Shown here in pieces: positions 25,960 through 35,199 of a stretch of 64,000 nucleotides of DNA. The translations under genes and the position numbers were made by a program. A model generated the notes under the pieces. The model was not told the origin of the DNA. It worked only from the letters and a program-made list of their open reading frames with translations, and did no database searches. This DNA is from Ketobacter sp. MCCC 1A13808. Its GTDB lineage: Bacteria; Pseudomonadota; Gammaproteobacteria; Pseudomonadales; Ketobacteraceae. Every line of letters starts with the position of its first letter. The first letter of the stretch is position 1. The stretch is from the NCBI RefSeq assembly GCF_009746715.1, contig NZ_VRKW01000007.1:62001-126000 (forward strand). The letters are read 5' to 3'.

Positions 25960-26385
25960 TCAATCACCTTTTCGCTTTTTGAGCGGGTCGGAAAACTGAA
26001 AAATAAGAAACCCCATCACCGACAGCACAATCGCAATTTCGTAGCGCTGATAGGCCACCGAGATCCCGATAGCCCCGGTATTCCAAAGGCCGGCCGCCGT
26101 GGCGGTTCCCCCCACTTTACCGGAATGTTTAACGATCGAGCCGCCTCCGATAAATCCCATACCGGTGATTATTCCATAAAGCACCCTGGCTTGAGCGTCG
26201 CCCGGCGGAAATACATCCATACCCACCAACATAAACGCACAAGAGGCAATGGCCACCAACGGAAAGGTGCGGAACCCGGCTCCTTCGGCCCGATATTCCC
26301 GGTTCAACGCAATCGGCAGCGCCAACACAAAAGCAATGGCCAGTTTATAAAAATGGAGCCAGATTAATTGAAAATCGATCGGCAT
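25960..26385 (-). CDS. MgtC/SapB family membrane protein
   Basis: Small inner-membrane protein of the MgtC/SapB family, 141 residues with about four helices. Signature stretches are LNREYRAEGAGFRTFPLVAI and GIITGMGFIGGGSIV, then a GTATAAGLWNTGAIG helix. Family members modulate F-ATPase or Mg2+ physiology, but the C-terminal cytosolic domain of virulence-type MgtC is absent here, as in the short SapB-like group. It is convergent with the XRE gene. Confidence 0.9.
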   Translation of the reverse strand: MPIDFQLIWLHFYKLAIAFVLALPIALNREYRAEGAGFRTFPLVAIASCAFMLVGMDVFPPGDAQARVLYGIITGMGFIGGGSIVKHSGKVGGTATAAGLWNTGAIGISVAYQRYEIAIVLSVMGFLIFQFSDPLKKRKGD

Positions 26386-26463
26386 ACAGATTCCTTATTT
26401 GATAACGCACAGCGTGCAACTATGGTAAACGCCTGAAGATGCTGGCCCTGCAAAATCAGACCG

Positions 26464-27900
26464 CTAGTCAACCTGGACCTCGCGATAGCCCAGCATGGTT
26501 TTCACTTCAAGAAACGCCTCGAAGCCTTCCAGGCCCCACTCCCGCCCATTACCACTTTGTTTGTAGCCACCGAAAGGACTGCAATAATCCACCGAAGCCC
26601 CGTTGATATGTACGGTACCCGTACGAATCTGTTTGGCAACCCGTCGAGCGTGCTCGGGCTCTCCTGACACATAACCGGATAATCCGTAGAGCGTGTCATT
26701 TGCGATCGCTATGGCCTCCGCTTCATCCTTATATGGCAGTATCGCTAATACCGGCCCGAAGACTTCGTCCTGAGCAATGGTCATGCTGCTGGACACATTA
26801 CTGAATATGGTTGGCTTCACAAAATACCCCGTTTGCATTCCTTCCGGTTTTCCGCTGCCGCCCACCACCAGGTCAGCGCCTTCTTCAATGGCTTTTTTTA
26901 TCAGTCTCTGAACTTTATCGTATTGCGCTTTACTGGCCACCGGCCCCAACCTTGACTCAGCCAAAGCGGCGTCTTTAGGTTCAATATTCTGCGCCGCCGC
27001 TTTCGCTATTTCAGTCACCCGGTCTAATTTAGATGCTGGCACCAGCATACGCGTTGGCGCGTTACAACTTTGTCCACTGTTCACGAAGCAACTTCTCACT
27101 CCCGAACTGACCGCAGTTTCAAAATCGGCATCGTGCAAAAGAATATTGGCCGATTTACCACCCAACTCCTGGGTGATCCGTTTTACCGTATTCGCCGCAT
27201 TTTTAGCAATTTCAATTCCCGCCCGAGTGCTGCCGGTAAAGGACACCATATCCACATCAGGGTGTGCAGACAGTGCACGCCCCACACCCGGCCCGTCACC
27301 GTTAACCAAATTAAACACACCGTGAGGCAACCCCGCCTCATCAATGATTTCCGTTAGAATAGCGGCATCAAACGGGGCAATCTCACTGGGCTTCAACACC
27401 ATCGTGCATCCGGCAGCCAAAGCCGGGGCCACTTTGCAAGCGATTTGGTTAATGGGCCAATTCCAAGGAGTTATTAACGCACAAACACCCACGGGTTCTT
27501 TTCGCAGGCAGGTGCTCCCCCGATACTCTTCAAACGCATACTGTTTTAGCGTCGCCAATGCCTGCATAAAGTGCGCAAGCCCTGACGGTGCATGAGCCGA
27601 GTTCGCCAAAGTAATGGGAGCCCCCATTTCAGCGCAGATCGCTTCAGCGATATCGTTTATCCGCCTCTGGTAACCGGCAATAATTGCTTCCAGCCAGGCC
27701 ACACGCTGATCGACACTGGTTTGTGAATAGGAAGCAAACGCCATTTTTGCGGCGTACACCGCTTTATTAACGTCCGCATTGCTGCCTAGAGAAATAAGCC
27801 CGACGCAACGCTCTGTACTCGGGTTGATTACTTCAATCGTCCTTTCTATTTCAGGATGAACCCATTTCCCCTCAATATAAAAATGCGTGTATTCGTACAT
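26464..27900 (-). CDS. NAD(P)+-dependent aldehyde dehydrogenase
   Basis: Oxidises an aldehyde to the acid in the cytoplasm. The aldehyde dehydrogenase fold is complete: ALITPWNWPINQIACKVAPALAAG, SFTGSTRAG, the general-base Glu in ITQELGGKS, catalytic Cys in NSGQSCNAPTRML and EVFGPVLAILPY. ATG 27900 is chosen because AGGGGT lies seven nt upstream. A frame extending to 28008 adds 36 unrelated residues. Length of 478 is normal. Substrate not determinable. Confidence 0.92.
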   Translation of the reverse strand: MYEYTHFYIEGKWVHPEIERTIEVINPSTERCVGLISLGSNADVNKAVYAAKMAFASYSQTSVDQRVAWLEAIIAGYQRRINDIAEAICAEMGAPITLANSAHAPSGLAHFMQALATLKQYAFEEYRGSTCLRKEPVGVCALITPWNWPINQIACKVAPALAAGCTMVLKPSEIAPFDAAILTEIIDEAGLPHGVFNLVNGDGPGVGRALSAHPDVDMVSFTGSTRAGIEIAKNAANTVKRITQELGGKSANILLHDADFETAVSSGVRSCFVNSGQSCNAPTRMLVPASKLDRVTEIAKAAAQNIEPKDAALAESRLGPVASKAQYDKVQRLIKKAIEEGADLVVGGSGKPEGMQTGYFVKPTIFSNVSSSMTIAQDEVFGPVLAILPYKDEAEAIAIANDTLYGLSGYVSGEPEHARRVAKQIRTGTVHINGASVDYCSPFGGYKQSGNGREWGLEGFEAFLEVKTMLGYREVQVD

Positions 27901-28365
27901 CGTAGACCCCTGCGCTTCAGCAAACGCCTTAGCAGAAGCGAAGCGACGTGCACTGTACCTTCTATATTGGGGTGCATATACGCCGAAGAAACTCATAATA
28001 CTTCTCATAAAACTGACAGCCTACTAACCGCGATAATTATCGACTATGGGAAGGGTTTCGCCCCCCGGGACAAACCGGGATAACACCCCATCCGCTCACG
28101 CCTCACCGCCAATTACTTTAACACTGTTGGGCAGCAGCGGTATTTTCGATGCCCCAGGTAAGCCATCGCATCTTTATTGCGTTACAGACCTATTTGCAAA
28201 TAATTATACTTAGCATTACTATCTGCATCCTATTCTTTATGGAAAGCTGTACCACATTTGTCTCTGGCATCGACCTAAACGCCAAAGCGTTGATCAAGTT
28301 TCCTGATTAAGATGTGCGTTCGTTGTGATGGATCACCATTCACTTTCAACAAGGTACCCAGCTCT
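27901..28365. other. Non-coding gap upstream of the TonB-dependent receptor
   Basis: About 465 bp without a convincing gene. AAATAATTATACTTA at 28198-28212 matches the 7-1-7 Fur pattern at nine of fourteen positions, which is weak. I see no strong promoter, hairpin or RNA motif. Confidence 0.4.
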
Positions 28366-30543
28366 ATGCAACCGCGCTTTTTATCATTGCTCTACCCTAC
28401 CGTTTCTTTATTGTCCGGATTGACTGTGTCTGTTCAGGTTTACTCGGAGACAGAAGCCGAACCCGACTCCACTTTACCCGTTGTTGAAGTGAGTGCCAGC
28501 GCAGATGCATCGGCGGACGGGCTGAGTTCACCTTATGCCGGAGGCCAGGTTGCCGAAGGTGGAAAAATCGGGATTCTGGGCACCCAAAGCAATATGGATT
28601 CCCCTTTCTCGGTGACCAGTTACACCAACGAATACATTAAAGACAAGCAAGCAGACAATATTGGAGATGTGCTGAAAACAGACCCCTCGGTTCGTGTCGC
28701 CCGGGGTTTTGGCAATTTCCAGCAAGTTTATATCGTGCGCGGTCTGCCAATCTATTCCGATGATATCGGTTACAACGGGCTTTACGGATTATTACCGAGA
28801 CAATACCTGGCGACTGAATTTGTTGAACGTGTAGAAGTTTTGCGGGGGGCAAACGCCTTCCTGAACGGCGCTGCACCCGGTGGGAGCGGACTCGGTGGGG
28901 CCGTGAACATCGTGCCAAAAAGGGCAGGCAATGAAGACCTGACCCAGGTGAGTTTAGGACTCGAGTATGGCACTCAGGCTTACCTCAGCACTGACCTGTC
29001 AAGACGCAGCGACGATGGCCGTTTCGGCGTCCGCGTCAACGCCAGCCAGCATGACGGGGATACGGCGGTGGATGGGGAGTCCGCCGAGCTGGGCATGGCG
29101 GCCATCGGCGCCGACTACCGCGGTGAGTCGCTACGAGTCTCGGCCGACTTTGGCTATCAAAACCACAAGCTGAAAAGAAGTCAGCCAAGCATTAATATCG
29201 GCGCCGGGCTGCTCATTCCGGTTACCCCTGTGGCGTCAAACAGCATTGCCCAACCCTGGAATTACTCGAACGAGAAAGACGTATTCGGAACGTTGCGTGC
29301 CGAATACGATTTCAATGATCATCTGACCGCCTGGGTAGCAGCGGGTATTCGTGATGGTGATGAAAGCGGATTTTTCTCCAACCCGACCACCATCAACACC
29401 AATGGTGACTCCACAGCAACCGGTTTTCAGAACGTGCGGGAAGACGCCATTCAAACCGGAGAAACCGGACTGCGCGTGAAATTTAAAACCGGGTCAGTCG
29501 ATCACCGGGCTACGTTGTCCGCCAATGTCTATTCCAGCGAATCCAAAAATGCCTACGGATTTTCTGCGTTTAGCAGCATAATCGGCAATATATACAATCC
29601 GTTTCCCAGCGCGACGCCTGATACCACGTTTTTCACCGGCGGCGATATGAGTAATCCACTGCTTACCGCTAAAACGAAAACCGCCAGCATCGCCATCGCT
29701 GACGAAATGGCGTTTATGCAGGAGCGCTTATTGTTGACCGTGGGGGCGCGCAACCAGACCATTGAAGATTACGCCTTTAATTATGACACCGGGGCTGAAA
29801 CCGACCGCTACGATGAGAGCAAAACCACGCCGATTGCCGGAGTCGTATACAAGATCAACCCGAAAGTTTCTGCCTATTTGAATTATATTGAAGGTCTGGT
29901 GAAGGGTGAAGAAGCACCGGACACCACCTCCTCCGGAGCACCGGTTGGCAACGCTGGAGCCATACTGGAACCCTACTCAACCGAACAGATCGAATTGGGA
30001 TTGAAATTCGATTCGGGAAATATAGGTGGTGCGGTCAGCCTGTTTGAAAGTCGTAAGCCCATCAGCGGCCTGGACGCCAACAATGTGTTTGTGGAATTGG
30101 ATAACCAGGTCAATCGCGGCCTGGAAATATCCTTCTATGGCGAAGCGCAACCGGGCCTTAGGGTACTGGGTGGTGCCAGCTTCCTGGATGCGGACGTGGA
30201 TGGCAAGAAAGCCATCGGTGCGCCAAATACACAAGCCAACCTGGGACTGGAATGGGATATTAACGCGGTCTACGGACTGACCCTGGAAGGCGACCTTTCT
30301 TTTACCAGCGCGCAATATGCCGATGACGCCAACACCCAGAAAGTCCCCGACTGGAGCACCCTGGGCCTGGGCGCCCGTTATGTGATGGATTTGTGGGATG
30401 ATCAATTGCTAACGCTGCGCGGCCGCCTGGAAAACGTGACCGACGAAAACTACTGGGCTTCCGCCGGCGGCTTTCCGGGAGCGGGCTATCTAACCATAGG
30501 CGCGCCCCGCTCACTTTCAATATCCGCCACCATCGATTTTTAA
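28366..30543 (+). CDS. TonB-dependent siderophore-type receptor
   Basis: Outer-membrane 22-stranded barrel importing a ligand, probably a ferric siderophore. From ATG 28366 there is a signal peptide (about 25-28 residues), a TonB-box-like TLPVVEVSA segment, a plug domain (NIGDVLKTDPSVRVARGFGNFQQVYIVRGLPI, then VERVEVLRGANAFLNG and GGAVNIVPKRAG), and a barrel ending in Phe (SISATIDF). AAGG lies upstream of the ATG. A longer frame to 28312 would precede the signal peptide. No siderophore synthesis genes are nearby. The TonB complex at 48.8-52.6 kb may power it. Confidence 0.92.
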   Translation: MQPRFLSLLYPTVSLLSGLTVSVQVYSETEAEPDSTLPVVEVSASADASADGLSSPYAGGQVAEGGKIGILGTQSNMDSPFSVTSYTNEYIKDKQADNIGDVLKTDPSVRVARGFGNFQQVYIVRGLPIYSDDIGYNGLYGLLPRQYLATEFVERVEVLRGANAFLNGAAPGGSGLGGAVNIVPKRAGNEDLTQVSLGLEYGTQAYLSTDLSRRSDDGRFGVRVNASQHDGDTAVDGESAELGMAAIGADYRGESLRVSADFGYQNHKLKRSQPSINIGAGLLIPVTPVASNSIAQPWNYSNEKDVFGTLRAEYDFNDHLTAWVAAGIRDGDESGFFSNPTTINTNGDSTATGFQNVREDAIQTGETGLRVKFKTGSVDHRATLSANVYSSESKNAYGFSAFSSIIGNIYNPFPSATPDTTFFTGGDMSNPLLTAKTKTASIAIADEMAFMQERLLLTVGARNQTIEDYAFNYDTGAETDRYDESKTTPIAGVVYKINPKVSAYLNYIEGLVKGEEAPDTTSSGAPVGNAGAILEPYSTEQIELGLKFDSGNIGGAVSLFESRKPISGLDANNVFVELDNQVNRGLEISFYGEAQPGLRVLGGASFLDADVDGKKAIGAPNTQANLGLEWDINAVYGLTLEGDLSFTSAQYADDANTQKVPDWSTLGLGARYVMDLWDDQLLTLRGRLENVTDENYWASAGGFPGAGYLTIGAPRSLSISATIDF

Positions 30544-30690
30544 GGATTCGTCGTTTGAAACTCATAGACAAGGTATAGATCAGGCATTGACGTGATGAAC
30601 TTCACTCCGCGGTTCCGGTCTTATGGCTTATAATACGCCGGCCCGCGGGGGCTCATTAGTTAGCTCACGTCAACTGACAAGGATTTTGCT

Positions 30691-31377
30691 ATGCCCTGTA
30701 ACAGGAATAAACCGACCCGCCCTACGCCACTGCTCGTTGCTCTGATTAGCCTGATAGGAATGTTCATGGGCAGTTTTGCCCAGGCAGCTCAGACTGTTCC
30801 GCAAAAAGCAGAAGACGTTAAGCCTATTATGGTGGGACAAGTGGTTCCTCCCGTTAAGCTGAAAACAATTGAAGGGAAAACCTTCGACCTGAATGAATCC
30901 ATCGAAGAAAAACCGACCCTGCTAATATTCTACCGCGGTAGCTGGTGTCCCTACTGCAACACACACCTAGCGGACTTGCGCGAGATCGAAAAAGAACTAT
31001 TGGACATGGGCTTTCAGATTCTGGCAATTAGCCCGGATCAACCGGAATACTTAAAGAAGACCACCTCAAAACTGGAGCTGAATTACCAATTGCTTTCCGA
31101 CTCGGATATGAGTGCGAGTAAAGCGCTCGGCTTGGCTTTTGAAGTGGATGCAGCGACCCGCGAACTGTATGTCGACTACGGCATTGACCTGGAAAAAAAC
31201 TCAGGCCAAACCCACCATTTATTACCCGTGCCCGCAGCCATCCTGGTCAACCCGCACGGTAAAGTAACGTTCTCTTTTATTGCTCCGGATTACAAAGTGC
31301 GGGTGGAAAATTCCGTCCTGCTTGCGGCAGCAAAAGCCCAGATGGAAGACACCAAGAAAAAGTTAACCGGTAGCTAA
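30691..31377 (+). CDS. Exported peroxiredoxin-like thioredoxin-fold protein
   Basis: AhpC/TSA-type thioredoxin-fold protein with a signal peptide ending AQA near residue 32, so periplasmic. The active site is FYRGSWCPYCN with Cys86 and Cys89. The CxxC arrangement resembles a thiol-disulfide or peroxiredoxin-like enzyme rather than a typical two-Cys peroxiredoxin. LAISPDQPEYL and VPAAILVNPHGKV fit the fold. A perfect 17-bp hairpin follows the gene. Function in peroxide reduction or disulfide handling is inferred. Confidence 0.87.
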   Translation: MPCNRNKPTRPTPLLVALISLIGMFMGSFAQAAQTVPQKAEDVKPIMVGQVVPPVKLKTIEGKTFDLNESIEEKPTLLIFYRGSWCPYCNTHLADLREIEKELLDMGFQILAISPDQPEYLKKTTSKLELNYQLLSDSDMSASKALGLAFEVDAATRELYVDYGIDLEKNSGQTHHLLPVPAAILVNPHGKVTFSFIAPDYKVRVENSVLLAAAKAQMEDTKKKLTGS

Positions 31378-31388
31378 CTCAACTCCGG

Positions 31389-31429
31389 GATCCTCACGGC
31401 GCGCTCAACTTCAGCGCGCCGTGAGGATC
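31389..31429. terminator. 17-bp perfect hairpin between convergent genes
   Basis: GATCCTCACGGCGCGCT (31389-31405) and its exact reverse complement (31413-31429) flank a 7-nt loop. The right arm covers the last codons of the protease gene. There is no U-tract on either side, so it may be a non-canonical terminator or transcript-end stabiliser. Confidence 0.7.
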
Positions 31430-32151
31430 ATCAGAATATCCGCGTACCAAGCACAATTCAGCCCTAATGCTTCATCTTCCCGCTGATCCCGGGAGCCAAC
31501 ATCAAGCCGGGCAGAATGCACGCCCAACAGTTTCCAGGGTAACTCACCCAACGCCTCACTGCCTGCATCACGGGACCGCATTACCACCGGTGCCCCGCTG
31601 GACCCGCGGTGCATCCGCGCATCTGTCATAAAGTAACCCATACCCTGAAAACGCAAACCGAAAGACGATGACACAATAGCATGACGTACCACGGCCATAT
31701 GGTGCAGCCAATCATGGAAACCCAACGGGTAGCCCACCACCATCAACGGGGTTCCTACCTCCACCCGCTGTTCGGGCAATTGCAAGTGCGTCGGAGAGAA
31801 AGCACTATAAAGCGTCGATTTGGGAAGGGCTTTTCGGTCGACTTCGATGGCGACAATATCCACAACCCCTTTGGAATCTTTTGCTTCCACCCAGATCGCA
31901 TCGCTTTTGTGGTATAGCAATATCGAGAGTGCTGTAGTAGTCACCAGGTTTTCCGGATCGGTATGAAAATCCAGTTCTATACGATCCGGGTAATGGTGTG
32001 ACTTCTCGTCCACCACCACGTGGCGGCAGGTAACCAGATACAAGCGGGATTCACGCTCAAAGAAAAAACCGGTGGCGCTGGTAAGAGGATAATCCCCTTT
32101 GAAAGTGAGTATGCGTGCTACCGATAGTAAAACGGATTCAACTGCAGGCAT
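31411..32151 (-). CDS. Trypsin-like serine protease without signal peptide
   Basis: Chymotrypsin-fold protease of 246 residues. The catalytic triad is readable as His44 (VTCRHVVVD), Asp98 (GVVDIVAIEVD) and Ser185 (HRGSSGAPV). No signal peptide or membrane anchor is visible, so it should be cytoplasmic unless exported another way. The GTPLMVVGYPLGF strand and GVHSARL follow family pattern. PDZ domains of the DegP type are absent. Stands alone, convergent with the thioredoxin-fold gene. Substrate unknown. Confidence 0.87.
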   Translation of the reverse strand: MPAVESVLLSVARILTFKGDYPLTSATGFFFERESRLYLVTCRHVVVDEKSHHYPDRIELDFHTDPENLVTTTALSILLYHKSDAIWVEAKDSKGVVDIVAIEVDRKALPKSTLYSAFSPTHLQLPEQRVEVGTPLMVVGYPLGFHDWLHHMAVVRHAIVSSSFGLRFQGMGYFMTDARMHRGSSGAPVVMRSRDAGSEALGELPWKLLGVHSARLDVGSRDQREDEALGLNCAWYADILMILTAR

Positions 32152-32306
32152 CGACCGGCTTCCTTATAGTGGTGGTGTCTTTCCAGTCCGCTATTAACCC
32201 ACAGCCCATAAATTCCTACAACCATTGCGACGACGCGCGGGAGCCTGAGCAATTCACATTAGTCGGCAGATGCCGTCTGCACTGATCGCCTGTTACCCGT
32301 TGACTT

Positions 32307-33035
32307 TCATTGGCCTAACACCAATTCACGCTCGCTATTGCGAACCGCATCGGTAAACAAACGGAATAACCGGCGCTGACTTTTCATATAGGGCAAATAC
32401 TCAGGATGCCATTGCACCCCCAGCAGAAAACCGAAGCTACCTTCAAGCGCCTGCACAAAACCATCCCGATCACGACCCACCACGGTCAAACCGTTACCCA
32501 GACGATCGATCGCCTGGTCGTGCAAACTGTTCACCTTTACTTTATTGCTGCCCAGGGTTTCAGCCAACCTGCTGGTGCTTTCCAGGTCCACCCACTTAAC
32601 CGGATGAAGACTACGGCGATTGGAAGTAATGCGCCGCAACGGACGGATGTTCTGATGCAAGCTGCCGCGGGACACGACATTGATTAACTGTGCGCCGCGA
32701 CATATCCCCAGCATGGGAATACTGTCCTGTAGCGCTTTACGGATCATGCCGATTTCGAATTCGTCGCGCTCAATATCGTAGCGACGTCGCGGTAATACTT
32801 CGCCGCCATAATGCTCCGGCTCTATGTCATCACCGCCGCCAATAATGATGCCATGAACGGGCTCATCCGGGAGCACCGATCGAGCTGTCAGATAAACAGA
32901 ACGAACGCCACTGATGGCGAGCATGAATCGGGTTGCCCACCAGCCAAAACGAAAGGTTTTATGAGGACCGGTCACAGCGACCAGGGGTTTGATTTGCGCA
33001 AGCGGTGGTGAGGAATGTCCTGGTTCTGTTATCAA
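32307..33035 (-). CDS. Class I glutamine amidotransferase-like hydrolase (peptidase C26, PuuD-like)
   Basis: Cysteine hydrolase of the gamma-glutamyl-GABA hydrolase family. The triad is readable as Cys112 (LGICRGAQLINV), His210 and Glu212 (VQWHPEYLP). The GIIIGGGDDIEPEHYGG segment is typical. The family splits gamma-glutamyl amides, as in putrescine catabolism, but no other puu genes are adjacent, so the substrate is open. It is divergent from the antiporter gene. Confidence 0.88.
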   Translation of the reverse strand: MITEPGHSSPPLAQIKPLVAVTGPHKTFRFGWWATRFMLAISGVRSVYLTARSVLPDEPVHGIIIGGGDDIEPEHYGGEVLPRRRYDIERDEFEIGMIRKALQDSIPMLGICRGAQLINVVSRGSLHQNIRPLRRITSNRRSLHPVKWVDLESTSRLAETLGSNKVKVNSLHDQAIDRLGNGLTVVGRDRDGFVQALEGSFGFLLGVQWHPEYLPYMKSQRRLFRLFTDAVRNSERELVLGQ

Positions 33036-33288
33036 AGTAAGCTAGATTTCCTGTAACCATTTTCGGAATTGTTTCAACCGTTCATTATGAACGAAGCAGC
33101 GGGAACCACCCGCAAGCGTCCGTTTACATAGACTCTGCGGCGACGTCGGTAATTTGAACCCTATCAGGTTAAGGTCTATTACTGCAAATAATATGAACCT
33201 TGGCCAGCACCGCAACTTGAACCAATACGAGAATGGCAGTACAACGGGGCTATCCGGTTCCTTAACACCAAAGAGTAACTCGAAAACA

Positions 33289-35100
33289 ATGTTAATCAAT
33301 GCCTTGATATATCTATGTGCCGCCGTAATCTCGGTGCCCATTGCCCAACGCCTGGGATTAGGCTCTGTCCTGGGTTATCTGCTGGCCGGAGCACTCATTG
33401 GGCCGCATCTTTTGCAGCTGGTGGGAGACCAAACCGATGTCATGCACTTTGCGGAATTCGGAGTGGTGATGATGCTGTTTCTGATCGGCCTGGAATTGCG
33501 ACCGGGACGACTGTGGCAACTGCGTCGTTCAATTCTGGGCCTGGGCGGTCTGCAGGTGGGGCTGACCGCCCTGGCAATACAGTTGACTCTGATCGCCTTT
33601 ACCGACCTCAGCGTCACCACCAGCTTTGCCATAGGCTTATGCCTTGCGCTTTCTTCAACCGCCATTGTATTGCAATCGCTGACGGAGCGCGGCCTGATGA
33701 AATCCCAAGCCGGCAGCAACGCATTTTCGGTGCTGCTGTTCCAGGATATTGCGGTGATCCCGATACTTGCCCTATTGCCCTTGCTGGCTTTAGAAGGCAG
33801 CACCACCCCGCAGGACGATGAGCACAGTCGTACCTGGATTAGCGACTTTCCCCTCTGGATTCAGATTGCCATTACCGCCGCTACCATCGGTGCGCTGGTG
33901 GCGGGCGGTAAATACCTGTCTTCTCCCATCTTTCGCTATATTGCTGAAACCCGTTTGCGCGAGATTTTTACCGCATTTGCTTTGCTCATTGTGGTCGCCA
34001 TCACCTGCCTAATGCTGGCGATCGGACTGTCCCCTGCCCTGGGTAGCTTTCTGGCTGGTGTGGTATTGGCCGAAAGTGAATTCCGGCATGAATTGGAAGT
34101 GGATATCGAACCCTTCAAAGGGCTGCTGCTCGGATTGTTCTTTATTACAGTGGGAGCTGGCATCAACTTTCAGTTACTGCAGGATCAACCCCTTTTGATC
34201 GGTGTTTCTGTGGTGGCTTTGATAACCATAAAAATTGCGGTACTGGCTTTACTGGCGCGCCTGTTCGCTATGGAATTCAAACACGGGTTGTTGTTTAGCC
34301 TGGCGCTGGCACAAGGCGGCGAATTCGCATTTGTTCTGGTATCCAGCGCCAAGCAATTCAATGTGCTCAACACCGGGCTCGGAAACACCATTTCTTTGGT
34401 AGTGGCCCTATCTATGTTGATCTCTCCTCTGCTGATACTGCTGTATGAATACGTCCTCGGCCGCCCCAGCCAACACCCCGACGCCGCCAAGGACGATGAC
34501 GAAATAGCACCCACCTGCGAGGTAATCCTGGCAGGGTATGGCCGCTTTGGTCAGATCATAGGGCGTCTTTTGCACGCCCAGGGCTACCATTTGACGATAC
34601 TGGATCACAGTCCCGGACAGGTAGATATGGTCAGGCGCTTCGGCAATAAAGTGTTTTTCGGGGATGCCGCGCGCAAGGATCTGTTAGCCGCGGCAGGTGC
34701 AAAAGAGGCCAAATTGCTGATTATCGCAGTCGATGAACCGGATAAAACTCTGGCCATCATCAAGACTGCGCAAACCCATTTCCCCCACCTTAAAATCCTG
34801 GCCCGAGCGACCGATCGGCGCCATGCCTACGAGTTAATTCGTACACAGATAAACGGCTTTCGCCGCGAAACCTTTGACTCTGCTCTGCATTTGGGTGTGG
34901 ATGCGCTTAAGTTACTGGGCCTGAATGAGCAGGCCGCGGAACACGCCGGGGTTCGCTTCAGTGAACACGATGAATCGTCCCTGCTCGCACTTTCTGAGCT
35001 TTGGGGAGACGATAAGAGTTATGGCGTTGCCGTCCGCCAAAGATTGGAGGATTTGAAACAGGTTTTGACCTCAGACCAAGAAAAACGGGAAAGGGACTAA
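33289..35100 (+). CDS. KefB/KefC-type CPA2 cation:proton antiporter with RCK domain
   Basis: Inner-membrane K+ (or other monovalent cation)/H+ exchanger. About twelve helices (residues 1-385) begin MLINALIYLCAAVISVPIAQRLGLGSVLGYLLAG, which matches KefC from its first residue and fixes the start at 33289 rather than 33154. A TrkA-N/RCK nucleotide-binding domain follows (about 415-530, with VILAGYGRFGQIIGRLL). Kef channels are gated by glutathione and protect against electrophiles. No ancillary KefF/KefG gene is adjacent. Confidence 0.9.
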   Translation: MLINALIYLCAAVISVPIAQRLGLGSVLGYLLAGALIGPHLLQLVGDQTDVMHFAEFGVVMMLFLIGLELRPGRLWQLRRSILGLGGLQVGLTALAIQLTLIAFTDLSVTTSFAIGLCLALSSTAIVLQSLTERGLMKSQAGSNAFSVLLFQDIAVIPILALLPLLALEGSTTPQDDEHSRTWISDFPLWIQIAITAATIGALVAGGKYLSSPIFRYIAETRLREIFTAFALLIVVAITCLMLAIGLSPALGSFLAGVVLAESEFRHELEVDIEPFKGLLLGLFFITVGAGINFQLLQDQPLLIGVSVVALITIKIAVLALLARLFAMEFKHGLLFSLALAQGGEFAFVLVSSAKQFNVLNTGLGNTISLVVALSMLISPLLILLYEYVLGRPSQHPDAAKDDDEIAPTCEVILAGYGRFGQIIGRLLHAQGYHLTILDHSPGQVDMVRRFGNKVFFGDAARKDLLAAAGAKEAKLLIIAVDEPDKTLAIIKTAQTHFPHLKILARATDRRHAYELIRTQINGFRRETFDSALHLGVDALKLLGLNEQAAEHAGVRFSEHDESSLLALSELWGDDKSYGVAVRQRLEDLKQVLTSDQEKRERD

Positions 35101-35119
35101 ACAGGATATCTACCCAACC

Positions 35120-35149
35120 TTGACTATGCGACATCAAATGATGTAATAA
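35120..35149 (+). promoter_or_regulatory. Candidate promoter with internal dyad before the alpha/beta hydrolase gene
   Basis: TTGACT (35120-35125), an 18-nt spacer and TAATAA (35144-35149). The spacer contains ACATCA-AA-TGATGT (about 35131-35144), an inverted repeat that could be an operator. It lies about 50 bp before the start codon. Confidence 0.45.
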
Positions 35150-35199
35150 TGCGCCTATAAAATAATCAGGCTCTATTTCAGCAATAGCAAGGTAATCCG

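Noticed and set aside
25933-26367. 144-codon plus-strand frame after the XRE gene
   Set aside because: It is antisense to the clear MgtC gene, and its residues are rich in Arg, His and Pro without a recognisable fold.
28198-28212. Fur box upstream of the TonB-dependent receptor
   Set aside because: Only nine of fourteen positions fit, in an AT-rich stretch, so it is no better than chance. Noted in the gap entry only.
29977-30405. 142-codon minus-strand frame inside the TonB receptor
   Set aside because: It is the shadow of conserved barrel sequence.
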